NCBI GenBank assembly: GCA_907163375.1
Contig: CAJQUW010006823.1
Location: forward strand, 186,001 to 250,000
Length of the DNA: 64,000 bases
Direction: 5' to 3'
Origin: Prostheceraeus crozeri
Taxonomy: Eukaryota; Platyhelminthes; Polycladida; Euryleptidae
The position numbers and the translations under genes are program-made. Below the pieces are notes generated by a model, which saw nothing but the letters and a program-made list of their open reading frames with translations, was not told the origin of the DNA and searched no databases. Shown here in pieces: positions 32,665 to 44,848 of the stretch. Position 1 is the first letter of the stretch; each line of letters begins with the position of its first letter.

Positions 32665-33837
32665 CAGAAGTGGGCGCGATTCGGAAAATGAAGTTCCGAT
32701 TACGATTAACCGATTCGTTTACCATTTGTTAAGGTGATTCGATTATCCTATTCCATTTTCCGATTCGACTATCAGATGAAATGAAATTCAATTCGAATTA
32801 ATCATCTTAGTACTCCATCAAAAATTTGCACTCTAAATATCAATTCAAATTCAACTTTTATGCTAGGGATAATAAAAATGAGAGGTCATTTACAGCTGAC
32901 GATTACACAGAAAAAATTCTAAAGAAAATTGAATTTATTGGGATACTAAATGTAGGACTTATGCCTACTAATATTCAATGTAGGCGCATTACCACGATCA
33001 GACAGAAACATTACAAAACGTGATGATATAAAATCTTCATTGCAAAAAACAAACCTTCATTGCATTCATGCAGTTAAAACAGATCTTAAGTGGTAAAACT
33101 GAAAATCGTGTATAAATGTATTCTTAGTCCTCATTTAAATCGACACAGGCCGCATCCTTCAACAGATGAAGGTTACCTTCAAAGGCTTCAAAGTTTGCGG
33201 CAGTCAGTGCCGCCCTTTTCGGCCTTAAAATGTCCGACCCAAAACTGAAGACACGCTCGATTGAGGCTGAGCTTGGTAGGCATCAATTATTTATACATGA
33301 TTGCAATTACGCTGTATTAAGTTCACAAAGTGGGATAGTCGGGCGCTTACTGTCTAAGTGACTGAGCGCAAAGATGCGGCGCATTGTTTTGATAGATTGA
33401 CAATACTGACACACGCGTTTTTTAAGACGCTATTCGGTCGGTCGGCGTGGTGAGACTACAGACGAGAGTGAACAAGAAATTCTATAACCAATCCCTGTTG
33501 TAATTGAACAAGTTTGTCTTCCACCAGTTATATGAGTGTTGTAAAAAATAATGAAAGTGCATGCGAGTATCTACATGTACTTGTAAAAGTAATGCGGCAT
33601 TAATCAAAATTCTTCTCCCATTGTCTGCGATCGAGGTTGAATTAATGACAGGGCAAAATGATTAATTAAAAATCACTAAATCAGCATGATTCTATATGAC
33701 GACGACGATCCAGCCGAATCGCGAATCGCCTTAAAATATCAAACAGTCCTCTTCAATTATCCGAACCGATTTTTCGATCTACTTCCGATTCGATTATCCG
33801 ATTAAAAAATGAAGTTCCGAATATACGTGTAAGAGTT
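32665..33837 (-). mobile_element. hAT element remnant
   Basis: The left end starts CAGAAGTGGGCGCGATTCGG. Inverted CCGATT/AATCGG-rich sequence with a shared GAAGTTCCGA word occurs at both sides (32665-32790 and 33715-33830). Between them is a hAT C-terminal coding fragment. The right terminus is not precise and no target duplication was found, so the element is probably truncated. Confidence 0.55.
33124..33278 (-). pseudogene. hAT transposase hATC fragment
   Basis: Minus-strand reading LPS, then SASIERVFSFGSDILRPKR, then LTAANFEAFEGNLHLLK, ending in a TAA at 33124-33126. This is the hATC dimerisation block with the S-x-ERVFS catalytic Glu. About 50 codons are kept. No acceptor is obvious upstream, and the rest of the transposase is missing. 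It differs clearly from the hAT at 7477-11785, so it is a second family. Confidence 0.85.
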
Positions 33838-34156
33838 ACAAACAACCTCTCTATCTATGCCTCATAGATTTATGAAAGGCATTTGATAATATGATAAGAT
33901 TATCATAGATCATAGACTTGATAAGATACCTTGATGTTTCTTTGTATCTTTCTTTAAATACTCTGTAAAAGCCTTTGTCGTATGTCATTGTTGCTACCGT
34001 TGTATTTCTGTCATTGTTGTATCTTCATTGTCGCTTGGAGTAGACAATCTAGTGCACTGAAGTCTACCGTCAATTGAATGACATCATCGCATGTCGTCAT
34101 GAATCAAATCACCAAATAACCTCTTTCAGGGAAGCGATCACTGAAGAATTAGACGA
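33838..34156. other. No gene recognised
   Basis: AT-rich spacer. Confidence 0.3.
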
Positions 34157-34468
34157 GTGAAAGTTGCATTTGAACTATTGAAGAAAATGAAAATCTCAGC
34201 TGAGTCAAACCTTTTTCTATTTGCTTTCAGCATTCACATTACATGTTTACTTTATTTTTTGAGTCAATTTTTTTTATTTACTCCACTCCCAAAAACTTAC
34301 CAAACTATCCTACCGTGTCCAGGAAATCCAATTGTCTCATCATTTGCTAGTGCAACAAAAAGTCTTAGTTTCTGCGTTGATTCCCATATCAAACCCTTAG
34401 CACAGAAGGTGAATTCATATGTCAACGACACTATGGACTTCATGCAAAATGTTGCGAAGAATTGGTGA
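34157..34468 (+). pseudogene. Penelope-like reverse transcriptase fragment
   Basis: The second half of this 103-codon frame (about 34295-34466) reads PGNPIVSSFASATKSLSFC, then VDSHIKPLAQKVNSYVNDT and MDFMQNV. The pattern (P-G-x-P-I-V-S...T..(L/I)S.FVD..(L/I)(K/N)PL...(L/V).SYV.DT..F) is that of RT motifs 1-2 in Penelope-like elements. The first half is hydrophobic and unrelated. The catalytic YxDD region is not present. It may be related to the GIY-YIG fragment at 21635-21889, although they are 12 kb apart. Confidence 0.55.
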
Positions 34469-37400
34469 CTCGTTGACATTAAGATAGTGAATTATACAAC
34501 AAAATAATGCAGCGAAACTTTACAAACCTGTCGATAAAAGTGACTAACAATTTTGCTGCTATATGTAAAGGCGTTTATACTCATGCTGTGATAAAGAAGC
34601 CTTGCTCTCATTTGCAGGTTTAAGTAGCACCTGTATAGGCAATGTGGCGCATTCTGTTTCTACTCAGACAGCTGTTAAAATTGAAGAACGACATTGCTCC
34701 ATTGTTGAGTCTTTCAGTACTAGCTGCTCTAATAATTGTGAAAAGTTGCCCAAAATTTTTGCAGCCCCAAATTTCACAAGGCAGAATCGTGTTAGGACAG
34801 TGGAAATGCAGTGCACTATACACAATTGCTTACTATTCTCAATAACGGTCTTTCTGTTATAAGAGACAATTTTAATGGGTTCTGTGAAACCACTAGATAG
34901 AAGAGTGAATTTAGTGTATAGATGTTTTTGTAGTATTAAGTCAACTCAAGAATTTCAGAATGTTACCGGTAATAGTAATGATTTTCAATTTTTTCAATGC
35001 ATGTATTTGATCGTTTGGCATTGTGTGCCAACCACAGTCATGGCAACATAATTCAACATTTGTTTAGCTTATATAAATTAGTTTCCAAATCCACTTCGAG
35101 AAAATTCCTTTGAATAAATTACAACAAAGTATGTTTTGTACAAGAATAATAATTGCTTTAATTTGGGAATGTTTAAAGCACATTAGAACTTGCTGTATCT
35201 AAAGGTTTTGTTGTTTTCAGTAGTGCAATGTCTAGCTAGCTAGCTAAAAGAAAGACATGCATATGGGTGGCAATTGTAGTTCATTATTGGATGACTTTGC
35301 TTTGCATCGGTTGGCCTTGAAGTCGATTTCAGACTAAACCATGGTTGTTTTCATGAAAAATTTACAATTGTGCAAAAATGTTTGACATTTCGACTTTGGC
35401 TTTCCGATGATTCCCCAGGGCAGGGATTCTTCTGAGCATAAAATTCGCTAATTTCCTTCAGTCATAGCTGAATTTGAAATCTTCCTTATATCATTTCCTT
35501 TAGAACATTGTTTGTTGGGTAATCTAACGGAACAAGCAAATTTTTAATTAGATGCAAGACATCTGTCTGTTACATGTTCAATGATAATTTTACTGAGTTT
35601 CTTACTATCTAAACCTTCCTTTAGACAGTAGGAGATGATGCATTCTCTTGAAAGAGAACATGTGAACTTAAACTGGACACAGTGAGACCATCTGCGTAGA
35701 TCTTTTAATGCGATTAGTAAATTATCTCGATTATTCATGCGATTATCTCGAATACCTTCACTACATGGAATAATTTATATAAAATATGAACCTCAGGAGT
35801 TAGAATGAATGATTGGATTTCAATACAACCACAACCAGTAGGGCCTACTGCTTGAGCACTTGACAATGGGCGGTAGAGCATTGTCTGAAGTTAACTGCCT
35901 GCGATCAATTTTGATTGACGTTGTACGCTGCTAACGCTGTCCAGCCGTTTTTAATTACACCGTCGACGGCCACGGCAGGTTCCAACCCAGATACATTGTA
36001 TACCGGTATATTATAGAATTTTCTAATAATGTATTCCCAATTTATTCTACATTTACCTAGATTTTGAAAAATGCTTTGAATATATTTCGCTATCGATCAG
36101 CAGATTTCCTTTGTTAAAAAATTGCCGGTTCTTTTGCAATACATGCATTTTCCACGGATTTAAGCAAGTAATCGAGCCTTCCGAAATCTTGACACGGCAC
36201 AAACTTGTGGGTAAATTTCTGTGCATGGATGATATTTCTGAAACTGATAGCCCAAAAGCAGGTGTTTCAATGAGAATAGAATATTTTGGAAATCGAAAAA
36301 TTTACCACAGATTAAACTTTGGTTATCGTTTTCGATAACAAATGTGCACATTAAGCATCTTCTTTTGGCTGTCATATTTTGTTGAAAAGCTGAGGTCTAT
36401 TCCTCACACTATTCTGATTTCTATAGTAGCATACTGCAGAATTAGCTGACCACAAAGCTAATCAAATCTATGATGTGGCCCGCTATTAGAAAAGTTCGCC
36501 CACCTTTGAGCTAGGTGGTTCGCATGCAGCATACAAAGCTTGCAAGATACATGTATGTACATTTGAGACAATTGCCTACTTTGTCCATGACTCTGCCTCC
36601 AACAAAATCTGCTTCATGAGTGGATAACAGTTTCTCTGCTTGAATTACATGTACATGTATGTCCTCTCCTAGAACTGCATGTATATGTATTAACTTTGCG
36701 ATTCCCAATTCATATAGGCAGAGGTAGAAGCAACTCAGCGCATCACCTTGGCCTCCTGACAACAATAAAGGCGTATTGATATATAGAGCGAACCGATCTC
36801 TACAAATGTGCACTTAGAATATAGTGCTACTAATATTTATTAAACCTTACATTTACGATCATAGAGGTCAATCTTTTTGCAAATTCTAGTTTTCAACAAA
36901 TATGTAGTCATTTCTTAATATTTGTTTACTGCAATGCATTTATATCTTAACCTGGGATATATAAAGGATATATATCCCTGATCTTAACTTCCACTTCATT
37001 TACTGTTACGTTTTTAATTTAGCTCTTTTCCTGACAACGATTTTTCAACTGCACAAATCAAGAAAAGCAACTGCACATTTGAATTCAGAACTGCACAAAT
37101 TGTGTTAAGTTGCACGTTAAAAACCCTGAACTTAACTCCTCTTGTAATTCGTTTCATGTTGACAATAATAAAGCAAAAATCGCTACGAACTTGTTTTTGG
37201 GAAGTCAATGTTTTCTGATAAAAGTTCAGACTAGTTAGATTATTGTCTATGTAATTGCTAGTCAGGTAATAAGGAATCTTGGAATTTTTCACATCTGCAG
37301 TAAACAATTATTCAGATTAAAAGTATATTTTAAATTTTTTAAAAAAAGAAGATCGAGGATATAAAGCGGTCAAACAAATGGAAAATTTGTTGAGGAGACA

Positions 37401-37784
37401 CACATTTGTATTGTTGAAGTTCGGCTTGAAGAATCGTCATTCAGCCAAGCAATTGTCAATCTTGTGTCATCTTCGCTAAGTTAAAGTCTGTGTCAGCTAC
37501 TACGTGTATGTGCGGGTCCGTCAGCTCCAGTTTGAGCGTGCAAAATGTTGAGAGCTGTAAAACGCATTCAAGCCAGTCATTACTGATGAACCACGTCTCG
37601 TTGCTTCTGACGTTTTCTGGACTGCTCACATCATATTTGGTTTAGTTGTATTTTTAACGCTTATCTGTCCTTCTATATATTATATAGTCAACCCACCCAT
37701 TCAATTGATATCCAAATGTAGCATCGCAGTACTGACCACAACACTGGATAAGATTTGTGAGAAATAGGTTAGGACAGACGTGTT
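34469..37784. other. No gene recognised
   Basis: About 3.3 kb. Frames at 34602-34862 and 36111-36338 were examined; the first follows a plausible acceptor (TTTGCAG at about 34618), but neither shows a family motif. A CTAGCTAGCTAGCTA word lies near 35230. Confidence 0.35.
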
Positions 37785-37935
37785 TTATTGTAAGATCGAC
37801 CACCGAAGGCGCTGGACGCCGAAGATTTGTCGTGTACTAATTTAATTTCAATACATCGACGACCGTAACCTTTGGGGAGTTTTTCCTGCACTTCTTTGTT
37901 GAAAATCATTATGGTCTCCCGTCGTCTGGTCAATT
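37785..37935 (+). repeat. Weak dispersed repeat shared with 39950-40115
   Basis: Shares GGACGCCGAAG, then GGGAGTTTTT and TCTCYCRTCGTYTGGTCAA in the same order and orientation with 39950-40115. The similarity is patchy. Confidence 0.35.
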
Positions 37936-38272
37936 TCGTTTGCCTTCAGTCATCGTTGAATTTTTCTAGGATCATCAATGCCACTCAATGTTTAGTTAAA
38001 AAAAGATATCAAGTTGAGTTATGACTTAATAAATTTAGTGGTTCCCATGCTCAGAGGAAATCACCGCGCCCAGGGGAAGCAGTGAGAAGGTAAAAAAATC
38101 CGGAATACCAAATTTTGTACAATTGTAATTTTTTTCTTAAAAAACCCTGATCTCAATGACAAGTTTAATACGGTAAATGTACATCATAACATGCGTAATC
38201 TGCTCATCCCTTTCTACTAGTAGTAGGAATACCTGCAACGAGAGAACTGACAGGTAAATAAGGAGCAGAATT

Positions 38273-38380
38273 TTAAACTTGGGTTTCAAAACCCAAGTTT
38301 TTTTACCCTGGGCTTGGGTCTTGGGTTTTTGACCCAAGTTTGTGGAACAAATTGGGTCAAATCTAACCCAACGTTTTTGA
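38273..38380. repeat. TTGGGT-rich imperfect palindrome
   Basis: AACTTGGGTTT is inverted at once (AAACCCAAGTT), and six more TTGGGT/ACCCAA words follow up to about 38375. It resembles the ends of foldback elements. It is not a telomeric array. Confidence 0.6.
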
Positions 38381-38420
38381 CCAATCTTGTATGGACAGAT
38401 AAGCATAGTGTTAAACTTCA

Positions 38421-39175
38421 CTTTATGATTGTTATCCTATTTCTGATATTATGCCTGTATGACCCTACTCAATAGAAATTATATAAGCGTGTAAAAATCA
38501 TGCCTTAGCATAAGTTTTACAGCTAGAATGATATCAAGTAAGATAGCAGTTAAACTGTGGTTGAGTGATATCATGAGAAAGCGATTCCTAGTGCTGGAAT
38601 ATCTTACAAGCAAAGCAAAATATACCGCACATGTAAAGTGAATTCAGATAAAGGGGATTTCAGCATCTGCCTGAATTTGCGTTATTCAAGTGCAGATTTT
38701 ACGTAGAGCAGCTTGAGTTGGCTTTGACATCTGTAAATTTATTGTGAACTATTTCGAAAATAAAAAATGCATAAAATTTGGCTTCCTATTTCTTTTGGGT
38801 TATTACCTTTTCAAGTAAAAACTAGAAATTAAAATATCAGAATACAATTAATTATCTCACTCGGTTAATTGTCTCACTTATTAGAAGCCCAAATATTACC
38901 CAATGCAATTAAAAATGCACAGACTTTTTAAAATGGCATTTCTTCAAGTAAAGTCGAATGCACTAAAAGCAATCTTTCGAAGCTAAATAGATTTTGCTAT
39001 TTGACATCAAATTCTGTAAATTCAATATTTGAAGGATCCAAACTATAAACTTTTATGATGGGATATTTTACAGTATGTATCATACTTGGGACGAAGTGTA
39101 CACTGCCATTTGTCTTCTTTTTCTTAATGTTTTTCTGTTTATGTATGCTTCGGTTCGTTTTGCTGCCTTCTACAG
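38421..39175. other. No gene recognised
   Basis: AT-rich; may be intron 5' of the candidate exon at 39176. Confidence 0.3.
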
Positions 39176-39459
39176 GGACTAACTTGAATACGTCTGGGAA
39201 TGAATTACCTCAGTCGACCACGCTGAGAAGAACACTTGGCCTTTGTTCTCTAAAGAATCTAATCAAAAGATCTGCTCAAGTGAGGTGCCCGTTATGCAAA
39301 CAAATTTGTTTGAACTTTCACTTTACAAGTCGTGACAATATTTACACATATCACTTCAATAGTTGGCTTTCTGATCAAGATGATCTGGAAATCTCCCGCA
39401 TGCAGGGGGATGGTTGGATTTTCCGAGCCGCACACAGGAGGAACTTAGTCATGACTTGA
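39176..39459 (+). CDS. Candidate last exon of unknown gene
   Basis: A good acceptor (TTTTGCTGCCTTCTACAG) ends at 39175. It is followed by 94 open codons to a TGA at 39457-39459. The protein is basic (TTLRRTLGLCSLKNLIKRSA), then has a CPLCKQIC pair of cysteines and an aromatic, acidic tail (SWLSDQDDLEISRMQ). I do not recognise the family. Its length, base composition and acceptor make it the best exon candidate between 34 and 56 kb. It could still be chance or a TE fragment. Confidence 0.3.
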
Positions 39460-39907
39460 ATACCTGATCATTCGCAGTCAAAGGGTTAATGTACAGCCCA
39501 TGACTGCAGTTTCATAGTTTCATTATTGATATTTGCACATATTTATATTAATGGCACATTTCTGACACATTCATGGAACATTAATGAACGGATATTCATG
39601 ATTCCGATGCCTTCGTGGCAAGAATTTCTGATGAAGCATTCACATGTGCTGTTTCAAGGTATTCTATATTCCTACAATCCTGTGAACGTTTGTCTCTGTC
39701 TGAGTTCGATGCTCCATATACAGTAATTTCTTGACATACAAACACAAATTAGAAATAAACATGGAAGTTGCCATATTTGTAATATTTTACCTGACAAGAC
39801 GAAGTGTATTTACTTGAATTGTAAATGTGACTTCTGGTTAACAATGATAGCAAGTACAAAGATGCTTTGATAAAGCAAGATAAAAAGTAACTCCCCATGG
39901 TCGAAAT

Positions 39908-40025
39908 TCAGTACAAAGCAGACAGTAGGCCTACTTCATCGTCCCGCGCCTTCTATGGTCGATCCAGTTCTACCGAGCAATGAAAGCGCGGGACGCCGAA
40001 GTACTGTCTGCTTTGTGCTGACTGA
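39908..40025. repeat. Foldback with about 40-bp imperfect arms
   Basis: CAGTACAAAGCAGACAGTA (39910 on) is mirrored by TACTGTCTGCTTTGTGCTG near 40002-40020. The inner TCCCGCGC/GCGCGGGA blocks also pair. TAGGCCTAC interrupts one arm. Confidence 0.7.
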
Positions 40026-40115
40026 ACGTAATAGACTTTCGATCGTAAAACCAAGGGAGTTTTTTCTTGCTCTTGTATTGTTTTTTTTATCAATTTGAAT
40101 ATGATCTCTCATCGT

Positions 40116-41693
40116 TTGGTCAAGTACGTGAAGGATGCTTTGGACACTAGACAGACCGAAGCTCCATGTGAATACTAAGCAGCTGATTCCGAAACACTCA
40201 ATCAGGGAAAAAGTTATGATATTCTAAACATTTCTCAAAAGCACTAACAGTACATAAATAATAACAAACTATTAGATGTAGGACAAATTATTTGCGAAAT
40301 TATTAATCTCTCTTTCTGTCTCTCGTCAGTTGATATCTTACGCATCTTATTTTTAGCCTCATTTATGGATAAATTTAATTTCCAACATTCCATCTTACTC
40401 ACCACCTGTTATGTCATCATAAAAGTTTTCTTCTACGCTCCTTTGTTCTCTTGTACTAAAAGCTTGATGATTTTTGACGTGCTGCAAAGCGTTCTTATGA
40501 AGTCGCCTAAAAGCAAAGTACGGAAAGTAGCTACAATGGAATGCAGTCGATATATCATCCCTCAATCAAGCAGAGTTTCACAAAGAATTTTGAAAACAAT
40601 TGCTTTGAACTTCTTGTTATTACTTTTCTGCCCACCTTTAAATAGTGCATTTTTTATGAGACTTCCAAGCTTTGGCGACCGGTCATTCCCTGCGCAGTCT
40701 CAAGTGGGTGTAACTCTCTCTCTTGATATTCACTGTACATCAGTGATATAAGATGCTATAGTCTTAACTCAAGACATTCTTATTATCAAAATGCACCCTT
40801 GATTAACGTGAACATTCTACATGTAGTATACTTCATTGTACTTCCGATTCTGCAAAGTGACCTTGAAATCTTTACTGATTTCAATGAAACATAATTCTTT
40901 TGAAATTAAAAGCTAGAAAAGTACTCTTGATGTGTATTACAACCAGCCCTCGAATTTCCATACTTTTAGTCTGATATCAACTGACAGCAAAAGAATCAGA
41001 GAAGAATCTGACATGAGGTTACAACAAATGAGGTCTGACTGTGATTATAACAAAAAATGACGCGAAATGAAATTTTAAATAGTTTTACTAAAATTGCAGC
41101 CGAACACAGGCACCTTATGTTGCTTACAAACGAATATTAAATTCCTGTGCTTACGATATTTGGACATAGCATCTGCAGCCATCAAATTAACTGGATGGTA
41201 TTTGTGATCAAGAATGCAAATGCTCTTCATTTCTGATTTTGATAATATGTGCAAATGTCTGACGTGCAACTTCCTTACTGTGCTATTCTCCAACGTGTCT
41301 GTTATGTGAAGAGTTACCTCTAAAACTCACCGTTGGACATTGTTTCCTGCCGCAATTTTCAATATCTGTCATTGGACGTCGGAATTCTTTTTAATCGGGT
41401 GGATCGATGTGTCTTCTTTGATCGACAGCGTTACATGTCCATTAAAATATTTTTACAATAAAATAGCAAAAGTCAGATAATATAGGATTACCTATGTCTT
41501 CTGTAAATGAAATATTTCGTATGAATCTCTCATGAAATCCTATTCCCTCAGCAACTTATGGGCAATTACATGTGAATACATTGTTCATGCTTACTGAGAC
41601 ATCAGCATGTGCAGGGGAGGTGCTGTGGACTCGCAGGTTGGGAATTCGCTACATATATTTTCGGCCCTATTTCGAAGCATCCAGCATCGTTTT
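40116..41693. other. No gene recognised
   Basis: A 128-codon plus-strand frame at 40365-40751 (ATG to TAA) is open but hydrophobic and without family features. Confidence 0.3.
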
Positions 41694-42420
41694 CAGGGGC
41701 TATCAAAAATTGATTGCAATCAATGTTTGGGGTTTTAATTGCAGCAGGTAGCAATCAATTTATTATCATCACCGTTTGAATAGACTAATTTTTTATTTTG
41801 AATTTTTCACTCTTCTATTTCACTTTAGTGAAGGCTACATGGGCCTACATACTTTACAAGTCGCATGACAGCCAATTATCAGTTTGGATAGTGGCTTAAG
41901 TCGACCCATAACATTGAATAAATGTAACTGTATTCTGAATTGTATGTGAATATTGATGAATTTTAAAACAAATTTAAGCTCATGCAACATAATTATAGTG
42001 ATAATCAATTACCTACTACAATAAATGAATGAATAATCACATGTGTCCGCAATATAAATACATAGTGGAATTTCAAAAGTTATTGCAATGCAGAGATACT
42101 AAATGCGTTGTGCACCAAGTAGTTCCTGACTTGAATCCAGAGAACGATCAGTTTGTGAATAAGAAATATTTCTTAGGTATATATAGGTCACCGAAAGTAT
42201 ATATCTTTCCCAAGATTATGAGCGGTGATGGTCCTGCAGGCAACACTACGTCACAAATCAATCAATCAACTAATTGCAATGATTGAGTAACGAAATTGCA
42301 ATTATTCGATGGCACCGATACATAAGCTGCAATTATCCGACGGTCCCAATCAATTGATTGTAATTGTTTGATAGCGACAATCAATTAATTGCAATACAAT
42401 TATCTTCTTGATAACCCCGG
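41694..42420. mobile_element. Probable hAT-type MITE
   Basis: The left end CAGGGGCTATCAA (41694) pairs with the right end TTGATAACCCCGG (42420 inward, two mismatches). The flanking octamers ATCGTTTT (41686-41693) and GTCATTTT (42421-42428) agree at 6 of 8, with both differences being transitions. Subterminal CAATCAATTGATTG-type words are frequent on both sides. No coding content. Confidence 0.6.
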
Positions 42421-42428
42421 GTCATTTT

Positions 42429-44653
42429 ATAGACCATCTATTGTCAACTGATGCAAATGCAACATAGAAATCAGTGCTTACATGATAACAGATTTATTTC
42501 CTCTTTTGGGGGAAAGAGCTTCGATGTGCATGAAGTCTTATTTCTTGCGAAATTGTAGAGTTTTATCTACTACTAAGCTGTCTGTTTTAACATGTCTTAT
42601 TAATCCTCTTAGTGAATTCAAGCAGCCCAAGTCGACGTCATGTTATCGAAATAATTTGTTAATAATTCGGCTATGGCAGTGAGACACTCTTTTGAATGCC
42701 GCATATTCAATCATTGTCTTGTTGTCTCCCCATCGAGAAAGGTTTCAACCGTCTGCTGCTGTCAAACAATAGTTGGAATTTTTGTTGGTGAAATTGTAAC
42801 TCGGTTTTCTGAATAATTGGGAATCACAACCAGAAAGCTTTACATCCAGTAGATTAAATATGGTCAAATTGAATGTAATTGTTTATCAGGAACGGTCGGG
42901 GTAAATTCAAGCAATTGCTTCATAAAATAAAACTTGCTTGTGCTTGTAGAGCAGCGTATTATCTATTGCGATATTTTGAAGAAAAGTAAGAATTATTAAA
43001 TTTTTGGATTCGGTATTCACAAAATATATTATCGACCGCTCCTGAACATTTGCTTTTGATGCGACTTTTTAATATAATAGGCCTATAGCCAGCATGTAAA
43101 CTAAAGTTCGTCCGCAAGGATCGGCTTTGTAGAGTGGTAGCATTAAAAAAGAGGAAAAGTACATGCGTGTATATGCATGCATGTATTAGATACATGTATA
43201 TCAGAGAATTGCAATTTCTATTGAATTACTCTGGAGTTCATCAGAGTACGCATCATCTTCGGATTGAAGTAGTTCGTTCTTAAATTGTTCAAGTCTAAAC
43301 ATTTTTCAAATCTGACCGACGCAAACTGGCATTTTGCAATGCCGTTAGTAAGTCAGTCATGTGACTGAGATTTGATGCTTATTAGACAAGATCGAGTCTG
43401 ATTGATTCGTTTTTCTTGAAAAGTAGTAGGCCAAGCACGATCGGATACGATCTGGTTGACGAGTCAGATCTTCACATCTCTCATTATTGCGATTCAAAAA
43501 GCAAGCATGTGCTTACATGTTTCGAATTATGAATATGAGCGAATATAAACAGAAGCAATAAATAGATCAAAGGTGACTATGTATGAGCACATGAATTCTC
43601 ATGTACCTTGGTTCTGAGCAGGGGCGCATCTTGAGTGAATAGTGAAATATGGTAATTTACTATTCAAACATAATTAATAACCGCATTCAAATGGCTACTA
43701 TCTTTAAAGAAGACGGTCGCTACCGGGCCCTGACCTTAAAATCGACGAAAATGAAAACTCCTCCGAGCCGAAAATTCTGCCCGGTTCCCAATGTGATCAT
43801 AATACTCTTGCGAGATAGAAATAGGTTTGTTAAAAAACGTTCAAAGTATCTACATTTTCTTCTATTCAACTGGATTCAAAATTAAAAAAATTAAACAGTC
43901 TTCTTTTATGCATCAAATGTTGCACACAGATGTCGAAAGTCGTACGCAGATGTTGGAATAGACATTGTACAAATGGCTCTTCTTTCTTCCGATATTAACC
44001 ATACATTCGTACCAAATCAGCAGCTGGAAGAAAAATCATTTGTCACAACATTTTAGGTCATTCAAAATTCAAGTACGATTATGTTCAATTATAGAATTGT
44101 GCATGTGAGGTAATAAGAGACCAATCCCAAGCTGTAGTGTGTAGCGCTGCTCACAACAAATAGCCCTTTTAGGGTAGTGTTTACATTTTAGTACAGTCAA
44201 TCTATAAGGCAAAAGCAATCTACTAAACTGAAAATGATAAGTGCCAGTAATTAAATCAAAATTTATCGTCCGTGAATTCTATTATGTCAATTAATTAGGC
44301 ACAAAGTAATCTACATGTAACTCTATTAATGTAAAATCCTATCCGTAGTCTTATAAGGCTTCAGTAGGTAAGGGACTAATGCAAGTACATGCGATATAGT
44401 AAGGACTTAACTTAATTGGAATTACATACGAATAATGAAAAATTGCCACTTGAACGTTCCTCGACTACAAATTCTACTGCTTTACTTACTGCTGCTATGT
44501 AGATCGTTTTCGTTTCACTTCTCCCTTTTCTATAGGTTATAATTCTAGTCTTCCTCTTCTCACTTAATTGAGGCGCAATGTAATGTTCTGTACTCATGAA
44601 CACAATCATCGTTCGGTGTCGCATGAAGTGCACAAAATAAAAAAGCCTTATTT
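42429..44653. other. No gene recognised
   Basis: AT-rich. The frame at 43649-43885 has no family features. Confidence 0.3.
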
Positions 44654-44848
44654 ATAATCGGAGGCACACCTCCATGTGGCCGAGAATATTTATCCCACTC
44701 TACTTCTTTTTGTGTATGTCTTGACTATACAGCACATATAATTCTAATTCCTTTTTGCCGATCAGAAGTAAGACTGCAGAATGTACATTTTTAAAGCCTT
44801 TTGGTCTTAGCTCTTCCGGACGCATAGAGCGAACTATAGCAACTGCGT
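44654..44848 (-). repeat. SINE copy 1 (related to 56191-56394)
   Basis: Shares in order CGGAGGCAC, CCATGTGGCCGAG, TTTATCC(C)ACTCT, CTTTTTGTG, GCAGA(A/G)TGTAC and GGACGCA(T)AGAGCGAAC with 56191-56394. Small deletions include the stretch that holds the B-box in the other copy. Confidence 0.65.

Noticed and set aside
37586-37630. Hammerhead core CTGATGA
   Set aside because: No GAAA segment or pairing helix II at the required distance.
38273-38380. Telomere-like TTGGGT repeats
   Set aside because: Words are irregular and in both orientations, forming a palindrome; not a telomeric array.
40365-40751. 128-codon hydrophobic frame as a membrane protein gene
   Set aside because: No acceptor, no family motif, and length within chance for AT-rich DNA; left as unannotated.
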